This document shows, one piece after another, positions 1 through 10,478 of a stretch of DNA of 64,000 bases. Position 1 is the first letter of the stretch. Every line of letters starts with the position of its first letter. Under the pieces are notes generated by a model, which saw nothing but the letters and a program-made list of their open reading frames with translations, was not told where the DNA came from and ran no database searches. This DNA comes from Liolophura sinensis (taxonomy: Eukaryota > Mollusca > Polyplacophora > Chitonida > Chitonidae): positions 1,610,001 to 1,674,000 of the forward strand of contig NC_088300.1 of NCBI RefSeq assembly GCF_032854445.1. Reading direction: 5' to 3'. Both the position numbers and the translations under genes were made by a program.

Positions 1-522
1 TTTCAGTCAAAATAATCTAACTTAAAATGCTCACCTGTCATACAGTAGAGAAATGAATGGTCACCGCATTTTTTTTCCTAAGTTATACCATTAAAAGTTA
101 GAATGTCAGGTTGTCATTGGAAATTTACTTATTTTCTACAATTTAGACTGAAGATAAAGCTAAAGGCGTATATTCCTGTGTAAAAAGGTTCGGGAGGTTG
201 CCGTCAGAATGGCTACATTATGCTACTAATGTAGGCGGTGAAATATACGCTCTAATAGCTTACAGGCGGCGAGTGTTTTAGACACACGTGATAGCTTGTC
301 AGGGCTAGTAATAACCATCTGAAGAAGGGTTATGTACAGACCCATTTGGGATGGTTCGACATTGAAGGCTGCATGTGACAGAGATTTATTTCCGTGATGT
401 GAAATCAAGTGAAGGAAGAAGCGCATCACGAATCACATTCTGGCGATCCCTCAGGAGTTAAGTTCCTAAGTAGTGGCAGCTGTGTTAAAATGTCACAAAA
501 CAGAATTAGGACCTTTACACAC
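1..522. other. Intron-like DNA downstream of the NCKX exon
   Basis: This stretch lies 3' of the last visible exon of the minus-strand exchanger gene. I found no further alpha-repeat exon on the minus strand, so the next exon is probably beyond the left end. Both strands carry only short chance reading frames. Nothing else recognised. Confidence 0.5.
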
Positions 523-626
523 CTTTCCCACGAGAATCCCGCAAATTCCTATGACGAAGAGGATGTTGAATACTGCCGAGCCAACAATCGTTCCGACACC
601 AACGTCTCCCTTTGTAATGAAAACAC
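523..626 (-). CDS. NCKX (SLC24A-type) exchanger exon, alpha-1 repeat second half
   Basis: This 104-base exon encodes the second half of the alpha-1 repeat of a potassium-dependent sodium/calcium exchanger, a plasma or organelle membrane protein that exports Ca2+ plus K+ in exchange for Na+. Read on the minus strand it gives VFITKGDVGVGTIVGSAVFN followed by a hydrophobic stretch ending ICGILVGK. The GSAVFN motif is the conserved ion-binding segment of the family. The exon starts after an acceptor reading ACATTTGCAG and ends at AAG followed by donor GTGTGTAAAG. Its first two bases complete the glycine codon left open by the exon at 940-1024. No stop or frameshift is seen. The reading frame on the opposite strand is a shadow. 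The family call is strong; which SLC24A paralogue it is cannot be settled from this part. Confidence 0.9.
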
Positions 627-939
627 CTGCAAATGTACGCATGACGGAATATGAGCCATTCATTTTACAAACTGCACAGTGGAATACAAGAACAAAACCT
701 GAACAATGGAGACATAATATGTTGCATGGTGAGGCTTGTCATCAATTGAAAAATGACTTCGGCCGTTTGTGAAATCCCATAAGGGGAATTATTCTCTAGA
801 CAATTAGCCTACCGTTGTTCTGCGGTTGATGCAGGCTAGCTGGGAACGTGTGTCTAGAAGGGCTGCTCAACACGGCTAACCACATCTCTAAGGTTCTTCG
901 TAGAGGCGTGACAATCCAAACAAAAGTAAAGAGAATTAC

Positions 940-1024
940 CTATTATTGATGTAAATAACTCTGGAGCTGAACTTCCCGCTGCCATGAAGGTTGCCCCGGC
1001 AACGTCTTCGCTAAATCCTAGTTT
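940..1024 (-). CDS. NCKX (SLC24A-type) exchanger exon, alpha-1 repeat first half
   Basis: This 85-base exon encodes [19 protein letters not shown] and then [10 protein letters not shown], the most conserved segment of the sodium/calcium-potassium exchanger family. The glutamate in SAPELF is a known cation-coordinating position in this family. On the minus strand the acceptor is TTTTCCCACAG and the donor is G followed by GTAATTCTC. The exon begins in phase 0, directly after the glutamate codon that ends the exon at 1396-1547, and ends in phase 1. The intron to the next exon is 313 bases. The exon appears intact. It is too short to stand out as an open frame, and is recognisable only from its protein motif. 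Confidence 0.93.
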
Positions 1025-1395
1025 CTGTGGGAAAACAATATGTTATGGAGTTAGTTTATGCGCTTGAAATGCGTGCTCCTGTGTAACCATACGGGTAACC
1101 ATACGGATACAGGATAGGTCTGGGTTGTACATAAATACTGCATTATGCAGAGGTTATCAGTATTACATGGACTAGGTATCAGCATCGTTGTAGGGTTAGA
1201 CAGTCAAGAAGCGGAATTGAGGAGCAGCATCGAGCTATATACCGCTAATACTGCAGCTCGTCTTTGTTAAATTGTTAAGGAAAGTTAAGTTAAATAAAGA
1301 ATTTGTTAAATTAAATTAGGTATGTTAAACAAATAATATTCTCAAGCAAAGAATCACATGTTGCCTTTGGGTCGTGCCAGTTTCTGTCCTCTTAC

Positions 1396-1547
1396 CTCAC
1401 ATATCTTATCTAGTGACGTGACAAAGTAATCATCACAAACTATGGCAAGTGCGACAAACATATAGACGACCATGACGAAGTGTAGTAGTATGGCGCCATG
1501 GGCCCTCTCCTCTGTGGTAAAGGCATCCGTTGGGAACTGGTGGTAAC
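1396..1547 (-). CDS. NCKX (SLC24A-type) exchanger exon, first membrane segment
   Basis: This 152-base exon encodes the region just before the alpha-1 repeat. It contains [20 protein letters not shown], matching the family pattern of an FP.D.F...ER segment leading into the first helix, and then [20 protein letters not shown], which matches the family consensus ALAIVC..YFV.SL..ICE. Acceptor TTTGACTACAG and donor GAG followed by GTAAGAGG are good. The exon begins with two bases completing a codon and ends in phase 0, so it joins the exon at 940-1024 without a shift. In mature exchangers this part runs from an extracellular loop into a membrane helix. The N-terminal signal peptide exons lie at higher coordinates and are not firmly identified. 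Confidence 0.9.
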
Positions 1548-2916
1548 CTGTAGTCAAACACAATACGTCGGTGGAAGGAAACAGGAGAGTATGACGTGTG
1601 GAAACTGTAACACGTATTCTACCGTGTCAGCCGAAAATGTGTTAGCTATGAATGATTAACATCCTTGTTCGATGCAATTTTACTGGAGAAATGATTTGGC
1701 CATCACGTCATAATGTATCTATTAGACTCTCGTGGCGATTCACTTCGTTGACACAGTCATTGACATAGTAATATGCAGATGTTCAACAAATAAAGTCAAA
1801 TAGCTTTAGACACTTGCATCTCAATTCAAAGCATTCAACAGGGATTAGAGTGATGTTTCTTCGGTAAGTGCTTTGGATACAACTAAAAGTGAAGTATTCA
1901 TTGGATCAATATATAACATATAGAGAGACTGAAAAGCGTTTTGATCCCACTTCTTTCGATTTACTGATGAGCCTGTAAGTACTGAACGTGTATTATTATT
2001 TGACATGTGATCAATCCAGTAATGCAGTAGTTTTCATCAGAATGTTAATCTATTCCTCTTATACATTAGTGGTAAGATGATCATAAGTATATATGTGTGT
2101 AGGCTTGAGGGATAGTGTCGTACCTAACAATGTTACAGTCATAGGACGACGTGGAGTCATTAGGTATGTGCAAATATATTTGTCTTCTTATATCACCATC
2201 TAAGCTAAGACTGTCAAATGTAATTTGTTTTAGGTTGTCAATAAATCACTAAGTCAACAAATCAATCATTCATCTAGGTAATCAACCTACCCGGTAACCA
2301 GTCACTCAAACAATTGTCAATCACACATCCCTCAGTCAATCAATTAATTAATCAGTCTAGTCATTTAAATCTGTAATGTTAAGACAGGGAGATGAGGGCA
2401 AGCCGTGAAAGTGACCCACTCGTCTGTGGTGTTGCCAGTAATATCTTTTTAAGCCCACTTTACATTAAATCAGACGACGGAGCACGGCACAGGAAGCCCG
2501 CCTGTTACAGGAAGAATCCACAGGAACTGTAACCCACTCTTTTGTCGTTACGGAAACTGGCAATCCTCACACAGGGATAAAAAGTAAGGCGTCTTCATCA
2601 CTGAATGTTCTTAGCCTTCGACACACTTCTTAGCCGTGTACCCGTTAAGAAAGTGCTTTGATTATATTTGCTTCATCGATCCATGTGTTTGTGGACTTCT
2701 TTCAAATACGCCTCTTTCCTTACGCAATACACTGTGTTTTTCGCATAACAAAAAGACAAAACCATCTCTGTGAAGAAATCTTGTGGACCTCTAACCCAGT
2801 GGGTGTGTTAATACCATGCCAGTGCGCTTTTCTCCCTCAGTAACAGAAAGTTTTGTTGAAGTGTCAAGAGACCTAATTAAATTTGGATGGTTTTTACTTC
2901 TTTCAACTTGAATTAC
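1548..2916. other. Intron-like DNA
   Basis: This stretch separates the firm NCKX exon from a tentative upstream one. It holds a degraded SINE fragment near 2105-2190 and AT-rich, low-complexity CAATCA-type sequence around 2235-2365. No coding motif was recognised. Confidence 0.4.
2105..2190 (-). repeat. Degraded fragment of the long SINE family
   Basis: The segment contains ACGTGGAGTCATTAGGTATG followed by a CAAATATATTTGTCTTCTTA run. These line up with GAGGAGTCATTAGGTGTGTA and its downstream sequence in the clearer copy at 63505-63775. Only this internal part survives, so the assignment is by alignment with one other copy in the window. Confidence 0.5.
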
Positions 2917-2972
2917 CTTCATTTCTGCAACTGCTCCAGCACGACTGGGCTGGAAATGTGAGGACTGCTGAT
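2917..2972 (-). CDS. Tentative NCKX N-terminal exon
   Basis: This 56-base segment is bounded on the minus strand by an acceptor TTTTGAAAACAG and a donor AAG followed by GTAATTC. Read in the frame that ends in phase 1 it gives SAVLTFPAQSCWSSCRNEG, which would join the firm exon at 1396-1547 as [12 protein letters not shown]. Exchangers of this family have an extracellular Cys/Asn-containing stretch immediately before that FP.D.F motif, so the fit is reasonable. There is no conserved motif inside the exon itself, and short splice-bounded open frames occur by chance. Treat as a candidate only. Confidence 0.3.
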
Positions 2973-3308
2973 CTGTTTTCAAAACAGCTATGTGTGTTTG
3001 CAGACAAGGATCGATTGAAGAGCCGATGCAGAAACGCCACAGTACGTTCGAGTAGACAGCGTCCATAATCAGATTTCACTTTCGCCTATTGATGTAGTCG
3101 TTTATCAAGTATACAAGACAATGCTCGGCAGACGGTATGGCAGTGTTCAGCGGCAGACTGGCGGTGGCTAAGTCTCTTCCTTATCATAGCTTATCATAGC
3201 TCCTGTAGGGACCGTACACTTGCTTTAAGAAACGTCGTTAAATCACATTGATATCAATTCTAAAAGAAATATTGACCAATCAGCCAGTCACACCATACAT
3301 GTATTGTT

Positions 3309-3369
3309 CTCACGATATATGGTTGCAGTATTACCGAAATAATGTTAAGCCATAGTCATTTATTCATAG
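3309..3369 (+). repeat. Orphan 3' tail of a non-LTR retrotransposon
   Basis: The segment reads CACGATATATGG, then TTACCGAAATAATG, then TTAAGCCATAGTCATTTATT. The same order of words appears at 12776-12823, at 10449-10478 in part, and at 33885-33955 behind an RNase H remnant. It is therefore read as a 5'-truncated insertion of that element. Confidence 0.6.
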
Positions 3370-6206
3370 ATGTATTGCATTATGATGTCGTTAATGACAG
3401 AACACATAACTGACGATGGACTTATGCTGAGCCGAGAAATCGGCCCGTGTCACGACAAGGGCCAATCAGACTGTCTCATCTATGACACCCGTTAATCTCC
3501 AACAAAAGATAAGCAGACGCATGGTTAATTTTCTAAAAACTTTAGCAACAGGAGCTGTACTGTGTTCGGAGAAAGCGGTTTTTAACTGGACTTCTGTCGA
3601 CGTAAGCTGGTGTTTACTGCCGCCTTCGCAAACATGTAAATTTACTGCCCCAAGGAGATTTTCTTTTTTCCGGTGGAGTATGGAAACTGGAGTCAGGTGC
3701 CATAATCCCCTGAGGCTTTTAACAAAGATTTTGTCCCTGGTGTGGTAACTGAGCCTGGCAGCTTCACAAACCCCTTTAAATCCACACCAGATCATTGGCC
3801 TACCACATGGACTCAGGATTTCTGTCAAGAATGCGTTAAGTTACTAACTTGAACAAAGTGGCATAACCAAATACCACCCCTTTAAATCCCTTTAAATCCC
3901 CACATATCATTTTCAGTTATCAATTAAGTGTATGACTCCTTAGCAAAACCATACGGCCTGGAAGGCTATGTCAGAATCATTTGGTTTCACATTGATTTAA
4001 ACATTTAAGTGAACTTAACACGTAGTTTAGTGTACAGCTCTCACTGACTTTGTTAACTTATCAATTCCTAGCTTTCGTTTGCTGAGATTTCCGGTTCCCT
4101 TCACGCAGTAATCAGTCCGCCGTCAAAGAAGAGAAGAGATATTCGAGGATGTGTAGTTAATAATCAACTGAACAAATACTATCTCTGTTGTACACGCGTG
4201 TGTGAACAGTGTGGGGCGGGGTGAGCGGAGGGGGATGCTGCATGGGGGTAGGTGAAGTGGGAATATCACGATATACTGCACGCAAACAGTTAGTTTGTAT
4301 GTGATCCATATTACCTGTACAATGCCTTTCGCTAGATGTTGACTGTTGTTATATAGACAATAGCCAGAGATATTAAGGCAGAAACTCCATTCCAGAGCAA
4401 TTGAGGCTGTTCGGATCAATCTCTGGTGCCACTAGCGTAGGCGGAAGACAGCATATATTTGCTGGCTCCACGATCTTCTCTATTATGTGATAGAAAAAGC
4501 CGTGGATAGTACAATGAATTGATCCATAAAGACTCAGACAAAAATTCTGATGCAGCGTGAGGTGAAGCAGACCTGGAATTGGCATCAGGAAACCGTAAAC
4601 GGCTAATCAAGCAAGCTATCGAGGAAAATACCAAACTGAGTTAAACTGCACAGATGGCTGTGTGAACGCGCTCATCAATTACATGTCGATTTGATGGAAT
4701 CCAGTCGGGAGACAAAGGCATGCAACGACAGTAATAGCACTCAACAGTCCTTGTGGAGAAAAGCTTTTCCAGTTATTATGCCTTCCTCTTGTCTCAGGTG
4801 CATGGCATGACATTTTGGTTTTGATGAAACCCTTTTTAGCTGTGTGCAACGAGAAATAAACTACAGCAGATAACAAGGCTGATAAGATGGCCGATATTTC
4901 GCCCGAAAGTGAGGAATGTGGAATACAGGACACCAAAAAAAGCATGAATAATTAACGATGCTATTAGGGAAATTCTTTCCGCAAGGACATGAGCAAAAGG
5001 CACGACTCAACTGTATCTTTGTATTAGCAGTATTTAACTGTACATTACGCCCTAAACGACATGGTGGCTGCCTTAAACACGGCATAAGCCAGAGGAAATC
5101 CGCCCACATTACCTAAGTTGGACACTAATGGGATGCTCATCAAACCGTGTTCCCAGCACATTTTTCAAGAAGCATGAAAACCTCCAGAAAAATGCTTTAC
5201 AGAGAAAATGGTGTCTTCTTGGCCACAGTGAAGTATATCTGCCCAAGGATCTGCCAAAAATATTGCGTGGCTCTTCAACTCAAGCACTCAATTTCTTTAT
5301 TGGCAAAATCCCAAGGACAGAGCCTAAAGCTCTTAATGCAGCAAATAATACCGACTTTGGATTAGGAAAAGCATGCTGCTCTCATGTTAAATATATATTA
5401 AATTAATAACCTTAGTGACGGATGCATTACCGTTGACGCATCTCCTCATATTCAAAGAGGACTGATGAGACAACTGGTAGAATTGAGACAGTATTTGCCA
5501 CGGGAGATGATTTGGAGACTGTATAAGATGACCTGTATCTGAGATGCCTGAATCCATCCGACAGATGCCAGGTAATTAAGTGGTCGATGGAAAAACAGCG
5601 ACCAGGTCGTGACAAAAGAAAGAAAAACTCTCATTCTCATCCCCAACTTTAAACAATCCTTGGAAAAGTCAAAGGTAACAAGTGCCTTGAGGCCACCAAA
5701 ACAGCACGCACCTACCATCGACAGGTCCGCCTGTGCACCAGGCGTTCAGGCCAACCACTGTAATTGCTGTCTGCAATGGAGCAACGGCAGTATGAGGGAG
5801 AATCATGCTTGAGACCAGGTTTTCATCAGAGAACAATGTCGAAATTGATTCAGGATTCTTCATAATTAAAGATCCATGATAATTATGACTTCCTGACTCG
5901 CACTAAACATCATGCAAAAATCAAACGCTGTCAACAGTTCAAGATTTACAAACGGCGGAGCCAGTGTTGTTGGCATAGAACAGATTTCGCCTACACTCTG
6001 ATACTCTCTACGACGACTACATCATAAGTAAAAATTAAGTATAAATCTGTCTGTCTGTCACATGAATAAGAACACAAAGAGAAACAAAGCAAATAATTCA
6101 TGGACATCATATGACAAAATATAAGTACATCGCTTAACGCAAAACAACGACGTTTAAAGAAGCCTTACCTAATGCAATGGCACTGATCCAAGTAAAAAAG
6201 TCTGGC
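3370..6206. other. Unassigned DNA with a possible exon chain
   Basis: No known protein motif was found. Three minus-strand segments have splice-like borders and compatible phases: roughly 6166-6212, 5725-5780 and 5109-5186 (the last containing VLGTRFDEHPISVQ). They could be upstream exons of the exchanger gene or of another gene, or chance. A short doubled word CCCTTTAAATCC lies near 3880-3900. Confidence 0.25.
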
Positions 6207-6284
6207 ATCATCATGCTGGCCGTTGTCGTATAAGTGAAATATTGTTGAGTACCGCGTAAAGCAACAATGAAATAAATGAATAAC
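6207..6284 (+). repeat. Short SINE copy, 5' truncated
   Basis: Contains GGCCGTTGTCGTATAAGTGA and AATATTGTTGAGTACCGCGT, then a GAAATAAATGAAT tail. This is the 3' half of the short SINE family seen complete at 45720-45930. It abuts the 45-bp array that follows. Confidence 0.75.
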
Positions 6285-6900
6285 GTAATACAGGGACAGG
6301 CCCATACAATACAAAGACATTGCTTGAAATAATACAGGGGCATTGTCCATACAATATAAGGGCATGGCCTGAAGTAATAAAGGGACATTGCCCGCACAAT
6401 ATAAGGAAATTGCCTGAAGCAATACATGGAAATTGTCCGTTCAGTATAAGGACATTGCCTCAAGCAATACAAGGGCACTGCCCATACAATATAAGGACAT
6501 TGCCCGTACATTATAAGAATATTGCCTGAAGTGATACAGGGACATTGCCCATACAATATAAGGACATTGCCTGAAGTAATACAGGGACATTGCCCGTAAG
6601 TTTTAAGAATATTGCCTTAAGCGATACAGGGGCATTGTCCGTACAGTATAAAGACATTGCCTGAAGTAATACAGGGACATTGCCCATACAATATAAGGAC
6701 ATTGCCTGCAGTAATACAGGAACATAGCCGGTACATTATAAGAATATTGCCTGAAGCGATACAAAGTACAGTATAAAGACATTGCTTAAAGTAATACAGG
6801 GAGATTTCCCATACAATATAAGGACATTGCCTAAAGTGATACAGAGGCATTGTCCGTATAATATAAGGACAATGCCTGAAGTAATAAAGTAATAAAGTAA
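6285..6900. repeat. Minisatellite, 45-bp unit, about 13 copies
   Basis: Each unit contains GGACATTGCCTGAAGTAATA followed by a second, related half with GGGACATTGCCCATACAATA. Units beginning AAGG, AAGA and AAAG are interspersed. Because 45 is a multiple of three, long reading frames run through the array on both strands; they are not evidence of a gene. One unit near 6770 is shortened. Confidence 0.92.
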
Positions 6901-8841
6901 TACCTGGGTTTTGCGTGCGGACTGAGCAAAAATGTCCTAAAGAGAAATCTTTTCGAGCTAGGCAATAAATTGAAAAACATAAATTATCAGGCAACAGAAA
7001 TATTACAGTGTCCATATGTGCCTTTAACGTGTGTGAACTGAGCCTTTCAGCACGGGCTGAAAAAAAGCGTCGCCCGTAACATTGACGGTAATGAAGGAGG
7101 CTTCCTCGTAGGGCGTGTTTGAAAGTACGACGATATTCCGACAGTAAAATGAGGTGAGTTCGTTAGCATCACGTCAAACGCTAGCAGTTTGCTAACACCT
7201 AACGCTCGCTGGCACAGCTAGCCATTATCGCCTGATTACAGGGTAAATTGAATTGCCTGTCTTAATGAGGTAATACAGCCAGAATACGATTACTAAATTG
7301 TAAATTATAAGCAATCCAGGCGTTGTTTTAATTACCTGTGAGAAACCGAGACGTCATTAACACCATGAACGCCCACCTTTATTGAGCTTCTCCGACAAAT
7401 CCACTTACTTGAATGGCGCCTAATATTGATAAATTCTCCTCGTGTACCTTGAAAAAGACACCGACGTCTTCCAGGGTGAGCCTTTCATAATTAGACATCA
7501 GATATCAATGAAACGTGACTCAAATCGCAGGCCTACTCAATGTGCTTCAGTCGTGCAATATACGTATTTTAATAGTATTACTGTTGTTCTTTGATTTAAT
7601 GCTGAGCCTGTTCATACAATAGCTAATGCATTAAAGGTTTCAGTTAGATAATTAGAGAACAATTTAGACAGCAGAATCAAATCCGGACCACCACAAACAT
7701 AAACTCCATTTTCAAAGGGGTAAATACCAGTAGAACATACAAGGGCTACAGCAGCACTTGATAGCTACAGTCTGGTATAACGTTCCAAAATAATTTGAAT
7801 TGTATCATTTTTTATATTAACTTTCGCTAATTTTTTTTCAATTGTACAATAGATTACTTTTTCAGTATTTTGAAAGAAAAATACCACTCTAGACCAAACG
7901 TGTATATGCCACATAAACTAGAATAACTTTTACTTATTTTTTTGTTTGAAGTGGTACCACCCAGATATAGCAATTCAAAGTAAGCAAAATCGCGAACATC
8001 TTGAAAACCAAACAAGCCGCAATGTTATCAGTTTCATCCAATCAAGCGCAAGTTATTTTTATAACCCATGAAGTCAGTTGTTTCCGCTGATGTCACTCGA
8101 ACCCTGTTTTGCACTTTAGCTATGTAAGCTTGGGACACGGGTGACGCTATATCGTGCGTCCGGTTTCTCTTACATGCCGTATCCCATGGCCTGATAGAAA
8201 TTCTAGATTAAAATTTGATTTATGAAGTTACCCAGCACGTCAGAACAATATCAATATGACGGCATAGGCTTCCACTCCTCAGTCAAAATAACCAAGTTAT
8301 ATTATGTACTGAGTTACCATCTGGTGGCTTTCAGAAAGGCATAAGCATTTCAACTGTTAACGTTTCACGCAAGTTTCCTGTTAACAAAATAAATCATATT
8401 TCCAGGCCATTTCAATGGCACTATCTAGTTTTTCCACAAAAAAGCAGGAGGCAATTTTGGGTGAAGATACACATGATTGATATCCCAAGGTAGTACAAAA
8501 GTGGGATAGCATTGTGCTCTCCATTAATTGCCCATCAGCACCACAGAAATCCTTACTCCAAGGCTTTTACTGTCATTTTTTTTTGTTAAATGACACTCTC
8601 GTTTATGACATCTTTTTGAACACGACTTCATTTACTACATTTATAGTCGGGCAATATTTGACAATTGCATGAATGAAAAACCACCTCATGTAAACTAACA
8701 ATGTTTCCCTTTAAACTGATTACAAACCATTAGAGAAATTGAAAAGCACTTGGCGAGATTGGCCAGTAGTGGTTTATTGCCGTAACAGGGCCACGGTGCG
8801 TGGAACTATAGAGAGGTGTCTCAAGGTTTTCCAAGCACTCA
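6901..8841. other. Unassigned DNA
   Basis: AT-rich sequence without recognised coding motifs, tandem arrays or SINE copies. Several T-rich runs occur near 7805-7965. Nothing further seen. Confidence 0.4.
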
Positions 8842-9306
8842 CTAACTCCATCTGTCGTACATAGATGCATCTCCATAGTCAAATGGAACCTTTCGTTCGT
8901 CCAAGTTTTCATGACGGTGATATAGTGATTCATGGCTCACCACATAGCCAGTTTTGTGTCCATCTAAGGTTACTACTACTGCAATAGGCAAAAAGTCCCT
9001 GTGCTGCTCTTTGCACTGATTTGTACTTGATAAGTATGTAAGGCTTACTAAAAGTGAACGGCTGTGAAGACATTTTAGGTGTAACCGGTGATTTAGCCGC
9101 GCAATGGGTCCAAGACGAAATGACCACGATTCTTCAGTTCTGTACTGAGTTACCAGTTTGCACAGAATACATGTACGTATTCTCAAATGCATCCCCAACA
9201 GACGACACAGTCTTGTCCTGAATAATACTGAAGGTGAAAATGTTTCCCGTTGTACAAGATTTTGTTTTTCACGTTTATTCTGTCGACTCTTTGTCGATTT
9301 CATCAA
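8842..9306 (-). CDS. Unrecognised open reading frame of 154 codons
   Basis: This is one of the longest reading frames outside the tandem arrays. Its second half reads plausibly as protein, with SFRLGPIARLNHRLHLKC and later KVPFDYGDASMYDRW just before the stop. I do not recognise a family, no signal peptide or membrane segment is visible, and a second overlapping minus-strand frame is also open. Splice borders are unclear, so if it is real it is probably a terminal exon rather than a whole gene. It may equally be a chance frame. Confidence 0.2.
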   Translation of the reverse strand: MMKSTKSRQNKREKQNLVQRETFSPSVLFRTRLCRLLGMHLRIRTCILCKLVTQYRTEESWSFRLGPIARLNHRLHLKCLHSRSLLVSLTYLSSTNQCKEQHRDFLPIAVVVTLDGHKTGYVVSHESLYHRHENLDERKVPFDYGDASMYDRWS

Positions 9307-9403
9307 ATGTCACATGAATATCTTTCTACCCAGAGCCATCAATATATATTGGTAGGTGAACAATACTAGAGATCTTCATACTTTATCAATCATCACTACT
9401 TGG

Positions 9404-9865
9404 ATCCGAGACATGCAGAATTGATTTTGGGCTGGGTGTAACCGCTCCGGCAACCTATGTCACGAACATCTGTAGTCATGGCAGCTACATTCGGCTTTGG
9501 CGATACGGATCCCTGGAAAAGTGATCGTAGACTAAGCTGAATATAACTACCATGACAACGTATGTCATTGATATCTATAGCCATAACAGTTACAGTCGAT
9601 TTTGCCTACGATTGCTTTGTGATTCGGGCCCCTGGAAAAGTGATCGTACGCTAGGTTGAAAGTAGCTACTATGGCAACATACATGTACATGTATGTCATT
9701 GACATCTGTAGTCATAACAGTTGCAATCGATTTTGCCTACGATTGCTTCGTGATACGGGCCCCTGGAAAAGTAATCGAGGCTAGATTGATTATAACTACT
9801 ACGGTTAGCAATGTTCCAGGTTAACATGTGTAGTCTTCGCTGCTGAGATCGACTTTCGCTGTGTG
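9404..9865. repeat. Tandem repeat, 119-131 bp unit, about 4 copies
   Basis: The word CCCTGGAAAAGT recurs at 9511, 9630 and 9761, giving periods of 119 and 131. Between these words each copy has a GTCATTGA.ATCT.TAG.CAT core and TTGCCTACGATTGCTT. The length difference comes from an expanded ACATGTACATGT stretch near 9682. Outer copies are diverged. Confidence 0.85.
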
Positions 9866-10448
9866 GTGCAAGACTTTGCAAAAGGCATTTCCATCCCGGA
9901 TAATGCAAGAGAGTTAATGTCCTAAATAATGACAACACTAGGATCTTGGTTATAGTAAATGTTTTATAGAGCTCGCTGGAAAACGCTGGAAAAGTCCTTG
10001 GGTTTCAGCGGTCACGTGAGGAGTCTCAGGAGCAATTGTAAAACTCGAAATCTTATACTCCATTTCATGTTGCTGTTGTATTGAAAGTGTTGCTGATATG
10101 GATTTCTGAAATACTACTACTGCCTGACTCATAACACTGCTCTCTTTGCCCAAGTCATCCATGTGGTATTGTAAGAAACATAAACTTGCTTTCTTTGCTC
10201 ATCAGATAACTGTGTTACCGTGCGAATTAAAATCCCTGTCATCTCTTCTCAGAGGACCGTTGTGGTACTGAATGCTGAATAAAATGTTTACTTTGAATTT
10301 TTGGTTTTTAGATCGTAAAGCCCAGCTGCGGAATGAGCGTTCTTTGCATGTCCTTGAGTCAAATCAGTTTCTCTGTCATTGGTGGCACGGGTTCATTAAC
10401 TGCACGGGCTCTTTTTACATAATAATTTTAGGGATCCGTCTCCTCTTT
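9866..10448. other. Unassigned DNA
   Basis: No recognised coding motif or array in this stretch. It ends at a very short retrotransposon-tail insertion. Confidence 0.4.
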
Positions 10449-10478
10449 GACGTTAAGCCATAATCATTCATTCATTCT
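10449..10478 (+). repeat. Ultra-short LINE tail insertion with candidate target duplication
   Basis: The tail word AAGCCATAATCATTCATT is flanked on the left by CTCTTTGACGTT (from 10442) and on the right by CTCTTTGACGTT (from 10477). The 12-base identity suggests a target-site duplication around an insertion of only about 22 bases. The TGACGTT part is also found in the element's own tail, so microhomology at the 5' junction is likely. Confidence 0.5.

Noticed and set aside
409-772. Two overlapping plus-strand frames near 409-772
   Set aside because: They lie opposite the minus-strand NCKX exon, which has clear family motifs and splice sites; they are shadows.
6134-7015. Cys/Tyr-rich frames through the 45-bp array
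   Set aside because: Periodicity of 45 bases explains the openness in several frames on both strands.
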